The notes beneath the pieces were generated by a model, which did not search any database, was not told the DNA's origin, and saw only the letters and a program-made list of their open reading frames with translations. Positions 16,273 to 25,227 of a stretch of 35,896 nt of DNA are shown here, one piece after another. The DNA is from Candidatus Edwardsbacteria bacterium. GTDB lineage: Bacteria; Edwardsbacteria; AC1; EtOH8. Position 1 is the stretch's first letter; each line of letters begins with the position of its first letter. The stretch lies in contig JAHJLF010000052.1 in NCBI GenBank assembly GCA_018821925.1, forward strand, positions 1-35,896. The letters are read 5' to 3'. Made by a program: the position numbers and the translations under genes.

Positions 16273-16905
16273 TTACTGAGCCGGGGCTTCCGGCTTGGCT
16301 TCGTCCGGAGCGGCTTCGGCCAGCTTGGTTTCAGTCGGCTTGACTTCGTCCGGTTTGGCGTCGTCCGGTTTGGCGTCGGCAGGCTTGGCGTCGGCCGGTT
16401 TGGCGGCGGGTTTGGCCTCCTTCTCCTTGAACCTCTCGGCCATGATGTCCTGGGGCAGACGCAGCTGCTTCAGGCCGTTCAGGGTGGCCTTCACCAGGTT
16501 ATGGGGATTGTTCGAGCCCAGGCTCTTGGTGAGAATGTCGGTGACCCCGCAGGCCTCCAGGACAGAGCGGACCACGTTGCCGGCTATCACTCCGGTGCCC
16601 GGCCCGGCCGGGCGCAGGACCACTTCGCTGGCGCCGTATTTTCCCAGGACCTGATAGGGTATCTTGCCGTCGGCGATGGAGTAGTGGGAGATGCTCTTCT
16701 TGGCATCCTCGGTGGCCTTACGGATGGCCTCCGATACTTCGCGGGCCTTTCCCTTGCCGATGCCCACATGTCCGTTGCCGTCGCCCACCGTAACCAAGGC
16801 CGTGAAGCCAAAACGCTTGCCGCCTTTGACCACCTTGGCCACCCGGTTGATGTGCACCACCTGCTCTTTGATATCGCCCAGGGAATTTAAGTTTACCTTT
16901 GCCAA
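16273..16905 (-). CDS. rpsE: 30S ribosomal protein S5 with pentapeptide-repeat tail
   Basis: Residues 1 to about 161 form a standard uS5: the dsRBD-like part with [20 protein letters not shown] and [11 protein letters not shown], then the C-terminal fold with [21 protein letters not shown]5 helps decoding accuracy and lines the mRNA entry channel. Residues 162-210 are an extra tail of near-perfect five-residue repeats ([25 protein letters not shown]...). They are encoded by 15-bp tandem DNA repeats at about 16330-16420. S5 normally ends near residue 160-175. The tail is probably disordered. It lies between rplR and rpmD. Confidence 0.97.
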   Translation of the reverse strand: MAKVNLNSLGDIKEQVVHINRVAKVVKGGKRFGFTALVTVGDGNGHVGIGKGKAREVSEAIRKATEDAKKSISHYSIADGKIPYQVLGKYGASEVVLRPAGPGTGVIAGNVVRSVLEACGVTDILTKSLGSNNPHNLVKATLNGLKQLRLPQDIMAERFKEKEAKPAAKPADAKPADAKPDDAKPDEVKPTETKLAEAAPDEAKPEAPAQ

Positions 16906-16927
16906 AATCTTATCTCCTAAAATAGCT

Positions 16928-17281
16928 TTAGAATTTTAAACCTGCTTCTCTGGCTGCTTCGGCTAGGGCCTTCACCCGGCCGTGGTAGATGTATCCCCCG
17001 CGGTCGAAGATCACCTGGGTGATCCCCTTGTCCAGGGCCAGCTTGGCGATCCTCTGGCCCACCAGCTTGCTCTCGGCTATCTTGCCGCTGTCGGAGTGCT
17101 CCAGCCGTCCGGTGGAGGCCAGGGTCTTGTGATTAAAATCGTCGATGATCTGGGCATAGATGTGTTTGGAACTGCGGAACACACACAACCTGGGACGCTC
17201 CCCGGTCCCCCTGACCTTGCGGCGAATTCTGATGTGACGCCTGATCCTGGCGTCCCTGGTCTGTTTTGCTTTATCTGACAT
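16928..17281 (-). CDS. rplR: 50S ribosomal protein L18
   Basis: This 117-residue uL18 binds 5S rRNA and helps dock it to the large subunit. The basic start [20 protein letters not shown] is followed by [20 protein letters not shown], and it ends in [19 protein letters not shown]. An in-frame ORF extends 17 codons upstream, but the internal ATG (MSDKAKQTR) gives the length and N-terminus typical of the family. It lies between rplF and rpsE. Confidence 0.97.
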   Translation of the reverse strand: MSDKAKQTRDARIRRHIRIRRKVRGTGERPRLCVFRSSKHIYAQIIDDFNHKTLASTGRLEHSDSGKIAESKLVGQRIAKLALDKGITQVIFDRGGYIYHGRVKALAEAAREAGLKF

Positions 17282-17383
17282 CTTCGTATATCCGGTTAAT
17301 AGGAATTTTCGGTTTGAAGGCTGGTCCTGCATGGCTTGCTACTGCCAAAGCCCGGTGAATATATTTTGGGGTATCCTGATCCG

Positions 17384-17965
17384 TTACCCGCCGGCCCCCG
17401 CTGCGGCCTTGCCGGCCTTGCGGCGGACAATCTCGGTGCTGTATCTGATGCCCTTGCCCTGGTATGGTTCCGGTTTTCGGAACTGTCGGATGGCGGCCGC
17501 CACCTCCCCCACCGTCTGACGGTTGATGCCCTTGACCACGATGCTGGTCTGGTAGGTCTTGTCCTTGACCTTCAGCAGCGGCTGGTCCTGGATCTCGAAC
17601 TCTATGCCGTCTGGCTTGGGCAGGTAGACGGTATGGGAATATCCCAGCGACAGGGTCAGGCCTTTGGGGTCTATGATCGCCTTATAGCCGATCCCGTATA
17701 CCTGCAGCACCTTCTGGAAGCCCAGGCTTACTCCGGTGACCGCGTTGGCCAGCAGGGCCCGGGTCAATCCGTGCAAAGCCCGGTCGAACTTATCGTCGCT
17801 GCTCCGGGACACCGTCAATTTATCGCCCTCCAGCGCCACCTTGATGTTGGGGTGGAAGGGCTGTTCTATGGATCCCTTGGGGCCGGTCACTTTGACCGAG
17901 CCGGTTTTGATTTCGGCCTTCACCCCCTGGGGCAAGCTTATTGGTTTTTTTCCAACCCGAGACAC
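17384..17965 (-). CDS. rplF: 50S ribosomal protein L6
   Basis: This 193-residue uL6 sits near the factor-binding site of the large subunit. It begins SRVGKKPISLPQGVK, contains VTGPKGSIEQPFHPN, and ends with the conserved EPYQGKGIRYSTEIVRRKAGK. I use a GTG start. AAGGAG lies seven bases before it, and the protein then begins exactly like its relatives. The upstream in-frame ATG adds nine codons with no ribosome binding site. A short Ala/Gly tail (AAAGAGG) ends the protein. Confidence 0.97.
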   Translation of the reverse strand: MSRVGKKPISLPQGVKAEIKTGSVKVTGPKGSIEQPFHPNIKVALEGDKLTVSRSSDDKFDRALHGLTRALLANAVTGVSLGFQKVLQVYGIGYKAIIDPKGLTLSLGYSHTVYLPKPDGIEFEIQDQPLLKVKDKTYQTSIVVKGINRQTVGEVAAAIRQFRKPEPYQGKGIRYSTEIVRRKAGKAAAGAGG

Positions 17966-17992
17966 TTCATTTCTCCTTAAAAAAACTATCAA

Positions 17993-18391
17993 TTACCAGA
18001 TGTAACAGACTACTTCGCCGCCCACCCCGCTCTTGCGGGCATCCTTGTCCTTCATCAGGCCCTGGGAGGTGGAGATAATAGCCAGGCCGGTTCCGCTTTT
18101 CACCTTGGGCACTTTGTCCCCGGGGGCGTAGACCCTCAGGCCGGGGGTGCTGACCCTTTTAAGCCCCGTGATGAAATGGCTGCCCTTATCGTCGTATCTA
18201 ATGTAGACGCGGATGATATTCTGCCGGTTGTCGGTGATATATTTGAAGTTGGAGATCAGGCGCTCCTTCATCAGGATCTTGGTGATCCCCAGCTTCATCT
18301 TGGACGACGGGATGTCCACCTTCTTCAGTTTGGCTTTGCCCGCATTTCGGATTCTGGTCAGCATATCGGCAATGGGATCGGTCATCGACAT
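17993..18391 (-). CDS. rpsH: 30S ribosomal protein S8
   Basis: This 132-residue uS8 is a primary 16S binder and, in E. coli, the translational repressor of the spc operon. Signatures are MSMTDPIADMLTRIRNAGKAK at the start, SSKMKLGITKILMKE, and GTGLAIISTSQGLMKDKDAR with GGEVVCYIW at the end. It sits between rpsN and rplF. Confidence 0.98.
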   Translation of the reverse strand: MSMTDPIADMLTRIRNAGKAKLKKVDIPSSKMKLGITKILMKERLISNFKYITDNRQNIIRVYIRYDDKGSHFITGLKRVSTPGLRVYAPGDKVPKVKSGTGLAIISTSQGLMKDKDARKSGVGGEVVCYIW

Positions 18392-18424
18392 ATCGTTATT
18401 CTCCTAATATTCTTTAGAATCGAA

Positions 18425-18607
18425 TTACCAGCTGGCTTTGGTCAGGCCCGGGACCTCGCCCCGCAGGATCAGTTCCCTCAGGCAGATCCGGCATAAGCCG
18501 AAATCCCGGTAATATGCACGGGAGCGGCCGCAGCGGTTGCAGCGGTTATGCTGTCTCACCTGATATTTTGGCCTGGCAGCCTTTTCGATCATAGCCTTTC
18601 TGGCCAT
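18425..18607 (-). CDS. rpsN: 30S ribosomal protein S14, type Z (zinc-binding)
   Basis: This 60-residue uS14 is of the short zinc type, not the roughly 100-residue zinc-free type of E. coli. The zinc ligands are Cys23, Cys26, Cys39 and Cys42 in [20 protein letters not shown], followed by [18 protein letters not shown]. It binds 16S rRNA in the head. It lies between rplE and rpsH as in the spc operon. Confidence 0.98.
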   Translation of the reverse strand: MARKAMIEKAARPKYQVRQHNRCNRCGRSRAYYRDFGLCRICLRELILRGEVPGLTKASW

Positions 18608-18670
18608 AAGTTGTTATTCCTTCCTGGTTATATGTTCTGTTATATTAAAACCATCTGATGCTGGTGGGGG

Positions 18671-19213
18671 CTACTTCTGCTGGAACGGCATGCCCATCAG
18701 GCGCAGCAGTTCCTTGGCCTCCTCGTCGGTCTTGGCGGTGGTGACAATGGTGATGTCCATGCCGAATATTTTGACCACCTTGTCGTAGTTGATCTCCGGG
18801 AAGATGATCTGCTCCTTGACCCCCAGGGTGTAGTTGCCCCGGCCGTCGAACGATCTGGTGGGCACGCCCCGGAAGTCACGGATACGGGGGATGGCCACGT
18901 TGACCAGCCGGTCCAAAAACTCGTACATCATATTGCCCCGCAGGGTCACCATGGCGCCAATGGGCACCCCGGCCCGCAGCTTGAAAGTGGCGATGGATTT
19001 CTTGGCTTTGCGGATGGACGGCTTCTGGCCGGTGATGGTGCCCAGATCCTTGGCGGCGGCCTCCACCAGCTTGGGATCCTGGGTGCCCTCGCCCAGCCCC
19101 ATGTTGACCACCATCTTCTCCAAATGGGGGGCCTGCATCACGCTCTTGTATCCGAATTTTTTGACCAGGGCCGGCTTGACTTCCTTGGTGTATTTCTCTC
19201 TTAATCTTGCCAT
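18671..19213 (-). CDS. rplE: 50S ribosomal protein L5
   Basis: This 180-residue uL5 binds 5S rRNA and contacts P-site tRNA and S13. It shows [54 protein letters not shown], and [20 protein letters not shown] near the end. The length is normal. It lies between rplX and rpsN. Confidence 0.98.
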   Translation of the reverse strand: MARLREKYTKEVKPALVKKFGYKSVMQAPHLEKMVVNMGLGEGTQDPKLVEAAAKDLGTITGQKPSIRKAKKSIATFKLRAGVPIGAMVTLRGNMMYEFLDRLVNVAIPRIRDFRGVPTRSFDGRGNYTLGVKEQIIFPEINYDKVVKIFGMDITIVTTAKTDEEAKELLRLMGMPFQQK

Positions 19214-19258
19214 TTTGTTCCTAATTTTTAGTATGATCTTACTACGGTAACTTTTGAT

Positions 19259-19576
19259 CTATTCTTTGTCCAGCATCTCGCCGCAGGATTTGCAGACCCG
19301 GGCCCGTTTTCCGTCGGCCAGAGTCCGGGTGCCAACCCTGACTCCCTTGTCGCACTTGGTGCAGATCGCCATCAGGTTGGTGAGGTTGATCGCCGCCTCC
19401 TTTTCCAGGATCCCGCTCTTCTCGCCCTGCTTGCGGGGCTTGGTATGGCGCTTGACGAAATTTACCCCCTCCACAATGGCCCGGCCCTTGTCCGACAATA
19501 TTTTCAGGACTTTTCCCTTCTTGCCCTTGTCGTTGCCGGCTATTACGATGACGCTGTCGTTCTTTTTGATCTTCAT
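19259..19576 (-). CDS. rplX: 50S ribosomal protein L24 (with zinc-ribbon C-terminus)
   Basis: This 105-residue uL24 is an assembly initiator for the large subunit. The KOW motif is NDSVIVIAGNDKGKKGKVLK near the N-terminus, then GVNFVKRHTKPRKQGE. The C-terminal part has two Cys pairs (CTKC and CKSC), consistent with a zinc ribbon found only in some bacterial L24 proteins. It lies between rplN and rplE. Confidence 0.97.
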   Translation of the reverse strand: MKIKKNDSVIVIAGNDKGKKGKVLKILSDKGRAIVEGVNFVKRHTKPRKQGEKSGILEKEAAINLTNLMAICTKCDKGVRVGTRTLADGKRARVCKSCGEMLDKE

Positions 19577-19589
19577 TTTACATCCGCTC

Positions 19590-19958
19590 CTATATCACTT
19601 CCGGTGCCAGGGAGATGATCTTCATGAACTGACGGTCCCTCAGCTCCCGGCCCACCGGGCCGAAAATGCGGGTGCCCCTGGGCTCGTTCTTGTCGTCGAT
19701 GATCACCGCGGCGTTGTCGTCGAACCGGATGTAGGAACCGTCCTTGCGGCGGATCTCCTTCCTGGTCCGGACGATCACCGCCCTGGCCACCTCGCCTTTT
19801 TTGATGGCCCCGCCGGGCAGCACGTCCTTGATGGCCACCTTGATGATGTCGCCCACCGAGCCGTAGCGGCGGAAATGGCCGCCCATCACCTGGATGCACA
19901 TGGCCTTCTTGGCCCCTGAGTTGTCGGCGATATTTACCCTGGTATATTGTTGAATCAT
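19590..19958 (-). CDS. rplN: 50S ribosomal protein L14
   Basis: This 122-residue uL14 forms intersubunit bridges and lies near the factor-binding site. Diagnostic parts are [60 protein letters not shown] and [20 protein letters not shown]. Length and sequence are typical. It lies between rpsQ and rplX. Confidence 0.98.
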   Translation of the reverse strand: MIQQYTRVNIADNSGAKKAMCIQVMGGHFRRYGSVGDIIKVAIKDVLPGGAIKKGEVARAVIVRTRKEIRRKDGSYIRFDDNAAVIIDDKNEPRGTRIFGPVGRELRDRQFMKIISLAPEVI

Positions 19959-20034
19959 ATTTTTCCTGCCTTGCTGCCCCGTTTTTTTCAGGGATTGTTT
20001 ATCTTATATTTGGTTTAAATATAACCACTGATGT

Positions 20035-20292
20035 CTACTTGGCCTTCTCCATCACTTCCACCAGACGCCAGCGCTTGGTCTTGGAGATGGGCTTGGTCTC
20101 GATGATCCTGACGGTATCGCCCAGCTTGGCCGATTGATCCTCGGAATGGGCGTAATATTTGGTGGTTCTTTTGACCACCCTGCTGTACAGAGGATGTTTG
20201 ACCCTTCGCTCCACGGCCACGATGATGGTCTTGTTCATCTTGTCGCCCACCACCTTGCCCATCCTGGTCTTTCTTAAATTTCTCTCTGCCAT
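20035..20292 (-). CDS. rpsQ: 30S ribosomal protein S17
   Basis: This 85-residue uS17 is an OB-fold primary 16S binder. It has [20 protein letters not shown], then [20 protein letters not shown] and [20 protein letters not shown]. It lies between rpmC and rplN, the S10/spc junction in many bacteria. Confidence 0.97.
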   Translation of the reverse strand: MAERNLRKTRMGKVVGDKMNKTIIVAVERRVKHPLYSRVVKRTTKYYAHSEDQSAKLGDTVRIIETKPISKTKRWRLVEVMEKAK

Positions 20293-20297
20293 CTGTT

Positions 20298-20528
20298 CTA
20301 CTCCTTCGATCCGGCGCCGGCGGCCAGTTTGCGGATGCTCTTGAGGTCCTCATTGAGAACCGTTTTCATCCGGGCCACCGAACGGCGGGTGTGCCTTAGT
20401 TGCAGGGGGTTGGGGATCTGCTGGGTGCTGCGGCGCAGTTTCAGGTTGAAGTTGGCTTCGGTCTCCTCCTTCAGCTTCTGCTCCACTTCGGCCCTGGTCA
20501 TCTCCCTGAGCTCTTTGGTCTTCTTCAT
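20298..20528 (-). CDS. rpmC: 50S ribosomal protein L29
   Basis: This 76-residue uL29 is a two-helix protein beside the tunnel exit, where trigger factor and SRP dock with L23. It begins [20 protein letters not shown] and contains [20 protein letters not shown]. Its ATG overlaps the rplP stop (ATGA), implying coupled translation. The C-terminal AAGAGSKE is a short flexible end. Confidence 0.97.
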   Translation of the reverse strand: MKKTKELREMTRAEVEQKLKEETEANFNLKLRRSTQQIPNPLQLRHTRRSVARMKTVLNEDLKSIRKLAAGAGSKE

Positions 20529-20953
20529 TGCTTTACCTCGATATGACGATGGCGTGGAACCATCCTGGTTTTAACAGGCAATTTGTGGGAAGCCAGCAGC
20601 ATGGCCTTCTTGGCGGTGGCCTCGGGGATCCCCCCGATCTCGAACATCACCCGGCCCGGCTTGACCACGGCCACCCAGTGATCGGGAGCCCCTTTTCCCT
20701 TGCCCATTCTGGTCTCGGCCGGCTTGGAGGTCACTGGTTTATCGGGAAAGATCCTGATCCAGACCCGGCCGCCTCTCTTTATGAACCTGGTCATGGCCAC
20801 CCTGGCCGCTTCGATCTGCCGATCGGTGATCCAGGCGGCATCCAACGACTGGAGCCCGAATTCCCCAAAGGCTACGTAATGGCCCCTGGTGGCCAGGCCG
20901 CACATGCGTCCCCTTCTTTGTTTGCGGTGTTTTACCCGCTTTGGCATCAACAT
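20525..20953 (-). CDS. rplP: 50S ribosomal protein L16
   Basis: This 142-residue uL16 is needed for a functional peptidyl-transferase centre and contacts A-site tRNA. It begins [17 protein letters not shown], followed by [40 protein letters not shown] and [20 protein letters not shown]. It lies between rpsC and rpmC and overlaps the latter. Confidence 0.98.
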   Translation of the reverse strand: MLMPKRVKHRKQRRGRMCGLATRGHYVAFGEFGLQSLDAAWITDRQIEAARVAMTRFIKRGGRVWIRIFPDKPVTSKPAETRMGKGKGAPDHWVAVVKPGRVMFEIGGIPEATAKKAMLLASHKLPVKTRMVPRHRHIEVKQ

Positions 20954-20996
20954 AATTTTTTATAATCTCCAGAAAGTCTATATAAATAAATTTTTC

Positions 20997-21644
20997 TTAT
21001 TTGGCCACGGCCTGCTTGCCCAGCACCTCGCCCTTGAATATCCAGACCTTGATCCCGATGCAGCCGAAGGTGGTGTGCGAGGTGGAGGTGGCGTAATCGA
21101 TATCGGCCCGGAGGGTGTGCATGGGCACCCGGCCCTCGCGGTAGCTTTCGGTCCGGGCGATCTCGGCCCCGCCCAGGCGTCCGCCGCAGGCGATCTTGAT
21201 CCCGTAGGCCCCCATTCTGAGGGTGCTCTGAACGGCCTTCTTCATGGCCCGGCGGAAAGAGATCCGCTGTTCCAGCTGACGGGCGATATTATCGGCCACC
21301 AGGCGGGCGTCCATTTCGGGCACCTTTATCTCGGTGATATTCAGATGGACTTCCTTCTGCGCGGTCAGGTGCTGGATCTCGGCCTTCAGCTTTTCGATCT
21401 CGCCGCCCTTGCGGCCGATGACAATGCCCGGCCTTGAAGTATGGATGGTCACCGTGACCCGCTTGGATGTCCTTTCGATCTCTATCTTGGAAATGCTGGC
21501 ATTCATCAGCTTCTGCCGCAGGTAGCGGCGGATCCTTTCGTCCTCCTCCAGCAGGCTGGCAAAATCATTCTTGGCGAACCACCTTGAATCCCAAGTCTTA
21601 ATGATCCCCAGCCTTAACCCTATGGGATGTGTCTTCTGACCCAA
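20997..21644 (-). CDS. rpsC: 30S ribosomal protein S3
   Basis: This 215-residue uS3 is part of the mRNA entry channel with S4 and S5. The start [20 protein letters not shown] is diagnostic. The KH domain carries [20 protein letters not shown]. The C-terminal half has [20 protein letters not shown] and [12 protein letters not shown]. It lies between rplV and rplP. Confidence 0.98.
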   Translation of the reverse strand: MGQKTHPIGLRLGIIKTWDSRWFAKNDFASLLEEDERIRRYLRQKLMNASISKIEIERTSKRVTVTIHTSRPGIVIGRKGGEIEKLKAEIQHLTAQKEVHLNITEIKVPEMDARLVADNIARQLEQRISFRRAMKKAVQSTLRMGAYGIKIACGGRLGGAEIARTESYREGRVPMHTLRADIDYATSTSHTTFGCIGIKVWIFKGEVLGKQAVAK

Positions 21645-21662
21645 ACCTTTACCTCCGTTAAT

Positions 21663-22010
21663 TTATTTAGCCTGGTCGGAAACCCGAACCAAGAGATTAC
21701 TGGTGCGTTTCAGCCGACGGTCGGCCCGGCCTCGGGCCCGGGGGCGGAACCGCTTCATGATGATGCCCTCGTCCACCCTGATCTCGGATATCCTCAAGGT
21801 ATCGGGATCGGCCTTGACATCGCCGGCTGTCTCCACCGCCGAGGCCACGGCTGATTTGACGGCCTTGGCCAGATGGGGGCTGCCCGCTTTAGGGACGAAT
21901 TTGAGTATCGACAGGGCCTCGTTGCATTTCTTGCCCCTGATCAGGTCGGCCACGGCCCTCATCTTCCGGGGGGTAACCCGGATATGCCTTTTTCTGGATA
22001 ATGCTTCCAT
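21663..22010 (-). CDS. rplV: 50S ribosomal protein L22
   Basis: This 115-residue uL22 has the globular domain RKMRAVADLIRGKKCNEAL and the long beta hairpin RFRPRARGRADRRLKRTSNL. In the ribosome that hairpin lines the peptide tunnel, where macrolide-resistance changes arise in other bacteria. Nothing unusual is seen. It lies between rpsS and rpsC. Confidence 0.97.
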   Translation of the reverse strand: MEALSRKRHIRVTPRKMRAVADLIRGKKCNEALSILKFVPKAGSPHLAKAVKSAVASAVETAGDVKADPDTLRISEIRVDEGIIMKRFRPRARGRADRRLKRTSNLLVRVSDQAK

Positions 22011-22027
22011 CTTCTATCTGTCGCTCC

Positions 22028-22384
22028 TTATGCCTTGGTGGCCGCCGGGGCTGCCGCTGTAGCTGCAGCTGCCGGTATGGCGGCGGTAGTGGTCTCGGTC
22101 CTTTTCTTCTTGTCTACTTCCTTGCCGACCGCCCCGTGCTTGCGGAAGGTCCGGGTGGGCGCGAATTCGCCCAGCTTGTGCCCCACCATGTTTTCGGTGA
22201 TATATACCGGGATGAATTTATTGCCGTTGTGGACCGCGATGGTATAGCTGACGAATTCGGGGGGCACCATGGAGCGCCGGGCCCAGGTCTTGATGACCCT
22301 CTTTTCCCCCGAGGCTGCCATAGCTTCCACCTTGGCCATCAGTTTGGGATCGATATAAGGTCCTTTTTTAAGGGAGCGAGACAT
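22028..22384 (-). CDS. rpsS: 30S ribosomal protein S19 with Ala-rich tail
   Basis: Residues 1-91 are a normal uS19 ([60 protein letters not shown]), a head protein near the decoding site and bridge B1a. Residues 92-118 form an extra tail, first KKKRTETTT and then about 20 residues almost entirely Ala with Pro and Thr. S19 normally ends near residue 90-95. The S19 C-terminus is known to reach toward the A and P sites, so the tail could lie near tRNA. The ATG overlaps the rplB stop by one base (TAATG). Confidence 0.97.
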   Translation of the reverse strand: MSRSLKKGPYIDPKLMAKVEAMAASGEKRVIKTWARRSMVPPEFVSYTIAVHNGNKFIPVYITENMVGHKLGEFAPTRTFRKHGAVGKEVDKKKRTETTTAAIPAAAATAAAPAATKA

Positions 22385-23208
22385 TATTTTCTCCTCTTAA
22401 GGATGAATTTACTGGTTGTCTTCTTCTTCTTTCTGGTCTTTTTGCCCTTAGACAGTAGGCCCTTGGAACTGCAGGGATGCCTGCCGCCGGATGATTTTCC
22501 CTCACCGCCGCCCATCGGGTGGTCATGCGGGTTCTTGGCCACGCCGCGGCTGTGGGGTTTGACGCCCAGCCAGCGGTTGCGTCCGGCCTTGCCGATGGAT
22601 ATATTCTCGTTCTCCAAATTGCCCACCTGTCCCAAAGTGGCCATGCATTCCAGCCGGACCAAGCGCACCTCGCCCGATGGCAGCCGGAGGTGGGCGTATT
22701 CAGCCTCCTTGGCCATCAACTGGGCCGAGCCGCCGGCGGTCCGGACCATCTGTCCGCCCTTGCCTTTTTTGAGCTCGATGTTGTGGATGGCGCTGCCCAA
22801 TGGGATCTCGGACAGGGGCATGCAATTGCCTACTTTGATATCGATGCCTGAGCCGGAAAGGATCTTGTCGCCCACCGTCAGTCCTACTGGAGCAATGATA
22901 TAGCGCCATTCGCCGTCGGCATATTTCAGCAACGCTATGCGGCAGGAGCGGTTGGGGTCGTATTCAATTGCGGCCACGGTGGCCGGGATGGCGAATTTAT
23001 TACGCTTGAAATCAATCAGCCGGTAGGCCCTCTTATGGCCGCCGCCCCGGTGGTCGGCCGTTACCCTCCCGTGGCTGTTGCGTCCGCCCGATTTTTTCAG
23101 CGAGGACAGTAATGACTTCTTTGGTTTTGATGATGTGATCTCGTCAAAACTGTATCCGGTGCGATGACGCATTCCCGGGGTGGTAGGTTTATATGATTTG
23201 ATAGCCAT
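22384..23208 (-). CDS. rplB: 50S ribosomal protein L2
   Basis: This 274-residue uL2 is needed for subunit association and peptidyl-transferase assembly. It contains [60 protein letters not shown] and a C-terminal [17 protein letters not shown]. The DHP His is conserved. The next position is Met where E. coli has His, a variant I associate with Bacteroidetes-like lineages. It lies between rplW and rpsS. Confidence 0.98.
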   Translation of the reverse strand: MAIKSYKPTTPGMRHRTGYSFDEITSSKPKKSLLSSLKKSGGRNSHGRVTADHRGGGHKRAYRLIDFKRNKFAIPATVAAIEYDPNRSCRIALLKYADGEWRYIIAPVGLTVGDKILSGSGIDIKVGNCMPLSEIPLGSAIHNIELKKGKGGQMVRTAGGSAQLMAKEAEYAHLRLPSGEVRLVRLECMATLGQVGNLENENISIGKAGRNRWLGVKPHSRGVAKNPHDHPMGGGEGKSSGGRHPCSSKGLLSKGKKTRKKKKTTSKFILKRRK

Positions 23209-23247
23209 CTAACGAAGTTCTCCTAAATTTTATATCCCGGAATTATT

Positions 23248-23532
23248 TTAAATACCTTCGATCATCTCTATCTTCTGGTCCTTGGCCAGGGTGACAATGG
23301 CCTTCTTCCAGTCCGGCCGCTTTCCCTGGTTGCGCCCCAGACGCTTGATCTTGCCCATCACGTTCATGGTGGTCACTTCCTTGACCTTGACCTTGAACAG
23401 CGTTTCCACCGCCTGCTTGATCTGGTGCTTATTGGCGTCCCGGGAAACCTCGAAGCCGTAACGGTTAAATTTCTCGCGGAGGTTGGTGATCTTCTCGGTA
23501 ATCAGCGGTCTTATAATGATTCTGTAGTTCAT
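23248..23532 (-). CDS. rplW: 50S ribosomal protein L23
   Basis: This 94-residue uL23 is the main docking site for trigger factor and SRP at the tunnel exit. It starts [20 protein letters not shown], then [20 protein letters not shown] and [18 protein letters not shown]. Its ATG overlaps the rplD stop codon (ATGA), so translation is probably coupled. Confidence 0.97.
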   Translation of the reverse strand: MNYRIIIRPLITEKITNLREKFNRYGFEVSRDANKHQIKQAVETLFKVKVKEVTTMNVMGKIKRLGRNQGKRPDWKKAIVTLAKDQKIEMIEGI

Positions 23533-24155
23533 TTGGCGAATGCCTCCTTTACGGCTTCCAGTCCCTTCCTGGTAAGGATTACCTTGTCGGCCTTGATGAT
23601 ATCGTAGGGGTTGACCTCTCTGACCGGCTTTAAGGTCAGGCCCGGAATATTGCTTCCGGATTTGCGGACCTCCGGGGAATGGACCTGGTCCAGCAACAGA
23701 ACCTTCTGCCCGCCCATCTCCATGGTCTTTAACAGCTCCACCATCTCCTTGGTCTTGCCGGTGGTCTTAAGCGATTCTATGACGCCCAGCTTGCCGGATT
23801 TAAAACCGTCGGACCAGGCCGAGCGGAGGGCAGCCTGGCGGGATTTTTTGGGAAGCTCCCAGGAATGATCCCGGGGCTCCGGCCCATGAGCTACATAACC
23901 GCCCACCATGATGGAAGCCCTGGTGCTGCCCTGTCTGGCCCGGCCGGTCCCCTTCTGTTTGAAAGGCTTCTTTCCGCCGCCCCTGACATCGGCCGCGTTC
24001 TGGGTGGCGGCATTGCCCTGTCTCTGGTTGTCTAAGTATTCCCTGACCGCCAGATACAGCAGATGCTGATTGGGCCTGGTGCCGAAGACATCCTCCGGAA
24101 CCTCTAGGCTGCCGGATTTCTTCCCCTTATCATCGAACAGATTTACAGATAACAT
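23529..24155 (-). CDS. rplD: 50S ribosomal protein L4
   Basis: This 208-residue uL4 is an early assembly protein and, in E. coli, autoregulator of the S10 operon. The tunnel-lining loop is [20 protein letters not shown] at about residues 59-78. Conserved [20 protein letters not shown] and [20 protein letters not shown] complete the fold. It lies between rplC and rplW. Confidence 0.98.
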   Translation of the reverse strand: MLSVNLFDDKGKKSGSLEVPEDVFGTRPNQHLLYLAVREYLDNQRQGNAATQNAADVRGGGKKPFKQKGTGRARQGSTRASIMVGGYVAHGPEPRDHSWELPKKSRQAALRSAWSDGFKSGKLGVIESLKTTGKTKEMVELLKTMEMGGQKVLLLDQVHSPEVRKSGSNIPGLTLKPVREVNPYDIIKADKVILTRKGLEAVKEAFAK

Positions 24156-24170
24156 TGATGAATGCTTTCC

Positions 24171-24791
24171 TTATATCTTATGGATTGACACGATTCCGTC
24201 CGGAGCCCCGGGTACCGCTCCCTTGACCAGAATGATGTTCTTGGACTGATCTACTTTTACCACCTTCAGATTCATGACCGAAAATTTTACATCCCCCATG
24301 TGTCCGGCCATCTTGGTGCCGGGATACACCCGGCCCGGAGACGAGCCAGCCCCGATGGAGCCGGCATGCCGGTTACGGTCGGTCTGACCGTGGCTGGCCG
24401 GTCCTCCGTGGAATTTATGGCGCTTCATAACGCCGGCGGTGCCTTTCCCCTTGGTGGTTCCGGATATCTTGATCTTGTCGCCGGCGGCAAAAATATCAGC
24501 GGTTATCACCTGGCCCAACTGATAGCCTGCCGTATCGTCAACCCGGAACTCCTGCATCACCTGAACCGGCTGGGCCTTGGATTTAGCCAGATGGCCGCTG
24601 GTTGGTTTGTTTACCTTGCCGGGCTTCTTGGAACCGAATCCCAGCTGAACGGCGCTGTAGCCGTCCTTGTCCTTGGTTTTGATCTGGGTCACCACGCAGG
24701 GCCCGACCTCCAGCACCGTCACCGGAACCATGACATTGCTCTCGCCGAATACCTGGGTCATCCCGATCTTTCTGCCGATCATTGCGTTCAT
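24171..24791 (-). CDS. rplC: 50S ribosomal protein L3
   Basis: This 206-residue uL3 is a primary 23S binder whose extended loop reaches the peptidyl-transferase centre. It starts MIGRKIGMTQVFGESNVMVP and contains GTTKGKGTAGVMKRHKFHGG and HAGSIGAGSSPGRVYPGTKM then AGHMG, which is the loop region. It follows rpsJ. Confidence 0.98.
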   Translation of the reverse strand: MNAMIGRKIGMTQVFGESNVMVPVTVLEVGPCVVTQIKTKDKDGYSAVQLGFGSKKPGKVNKPTSGHLAKSKAQPVQVMQEFRVDDTAGYQLGQVITADIFAAGDKIKISGTTKGKGTAGVMKRHKFHGGPASHGQTDRNRHAGSIGAGSSPGRVYPGTKMAGHMGDVKFSVMNLKVVKVDQSKNIILVKGAVPGAPDGIVSIHKI

Positions 24792-24848
24792 GATATAGCC
24801 TTATTATCGATTCTGAGTTCTTGATTCTGTGGGGAATACCGTCAAAGC

Positions 24849-25163
24849 TTACAGGCCGCTCTTGATCTCGATATCCACCCCGGCCGGAAGCTCCAATTTG
24901 GTCAGAGCGTTGATGGTCTGGGGAGTGGAGTTCAGGATATCGATCAGCCTCTTGTGGATCCTCCGTTCGAACTGTTCCCGGGATTTCTTGTCGACATGGG
25001 TGGAACGGTTGACGGTATAGATCGTCTTTCTGGTCGGCAGGGGGATGGGGCCGGAAATTCTGGCTCCCGTCCGTTTGGCGGTGTTGACGATCTCGGCCAC
25101 CGACTGGTCCAGCACCGCGTGATCATAGGCCTTAAGTTTTATTCTAATGCTTTGAACTGACAC
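24849..25163 (-). CDS. rpsJ: 30S ribosomal protein S10
   Basis: This 104-residue uS10 reads [40 protein letters not shown] and [18 protein letters not shown]. It is a head protein that also partners NusB in antitermination. It follows tuf after 64 bp with no visible promoter or terminator, so the str and S10 segments are probably one transcript. Confidence 0.98.
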   Translation of the reverse strand: MSVQSIRIKLKAYDHAVLDQSVAEIVNTAKRTGARISGPIPLPTRKTIYTVNRSTHVDKKSREQFERRIHKRLIDILNSTPQTINALTKLELPAGVDIEIKSGL

Positions 25164-25227
25164 CTTTATTTTCCTTTTATCTGATTTCCAAATATTTCCC
25201 TCTCCGATACCGGGAGGGCAGGTGGTC

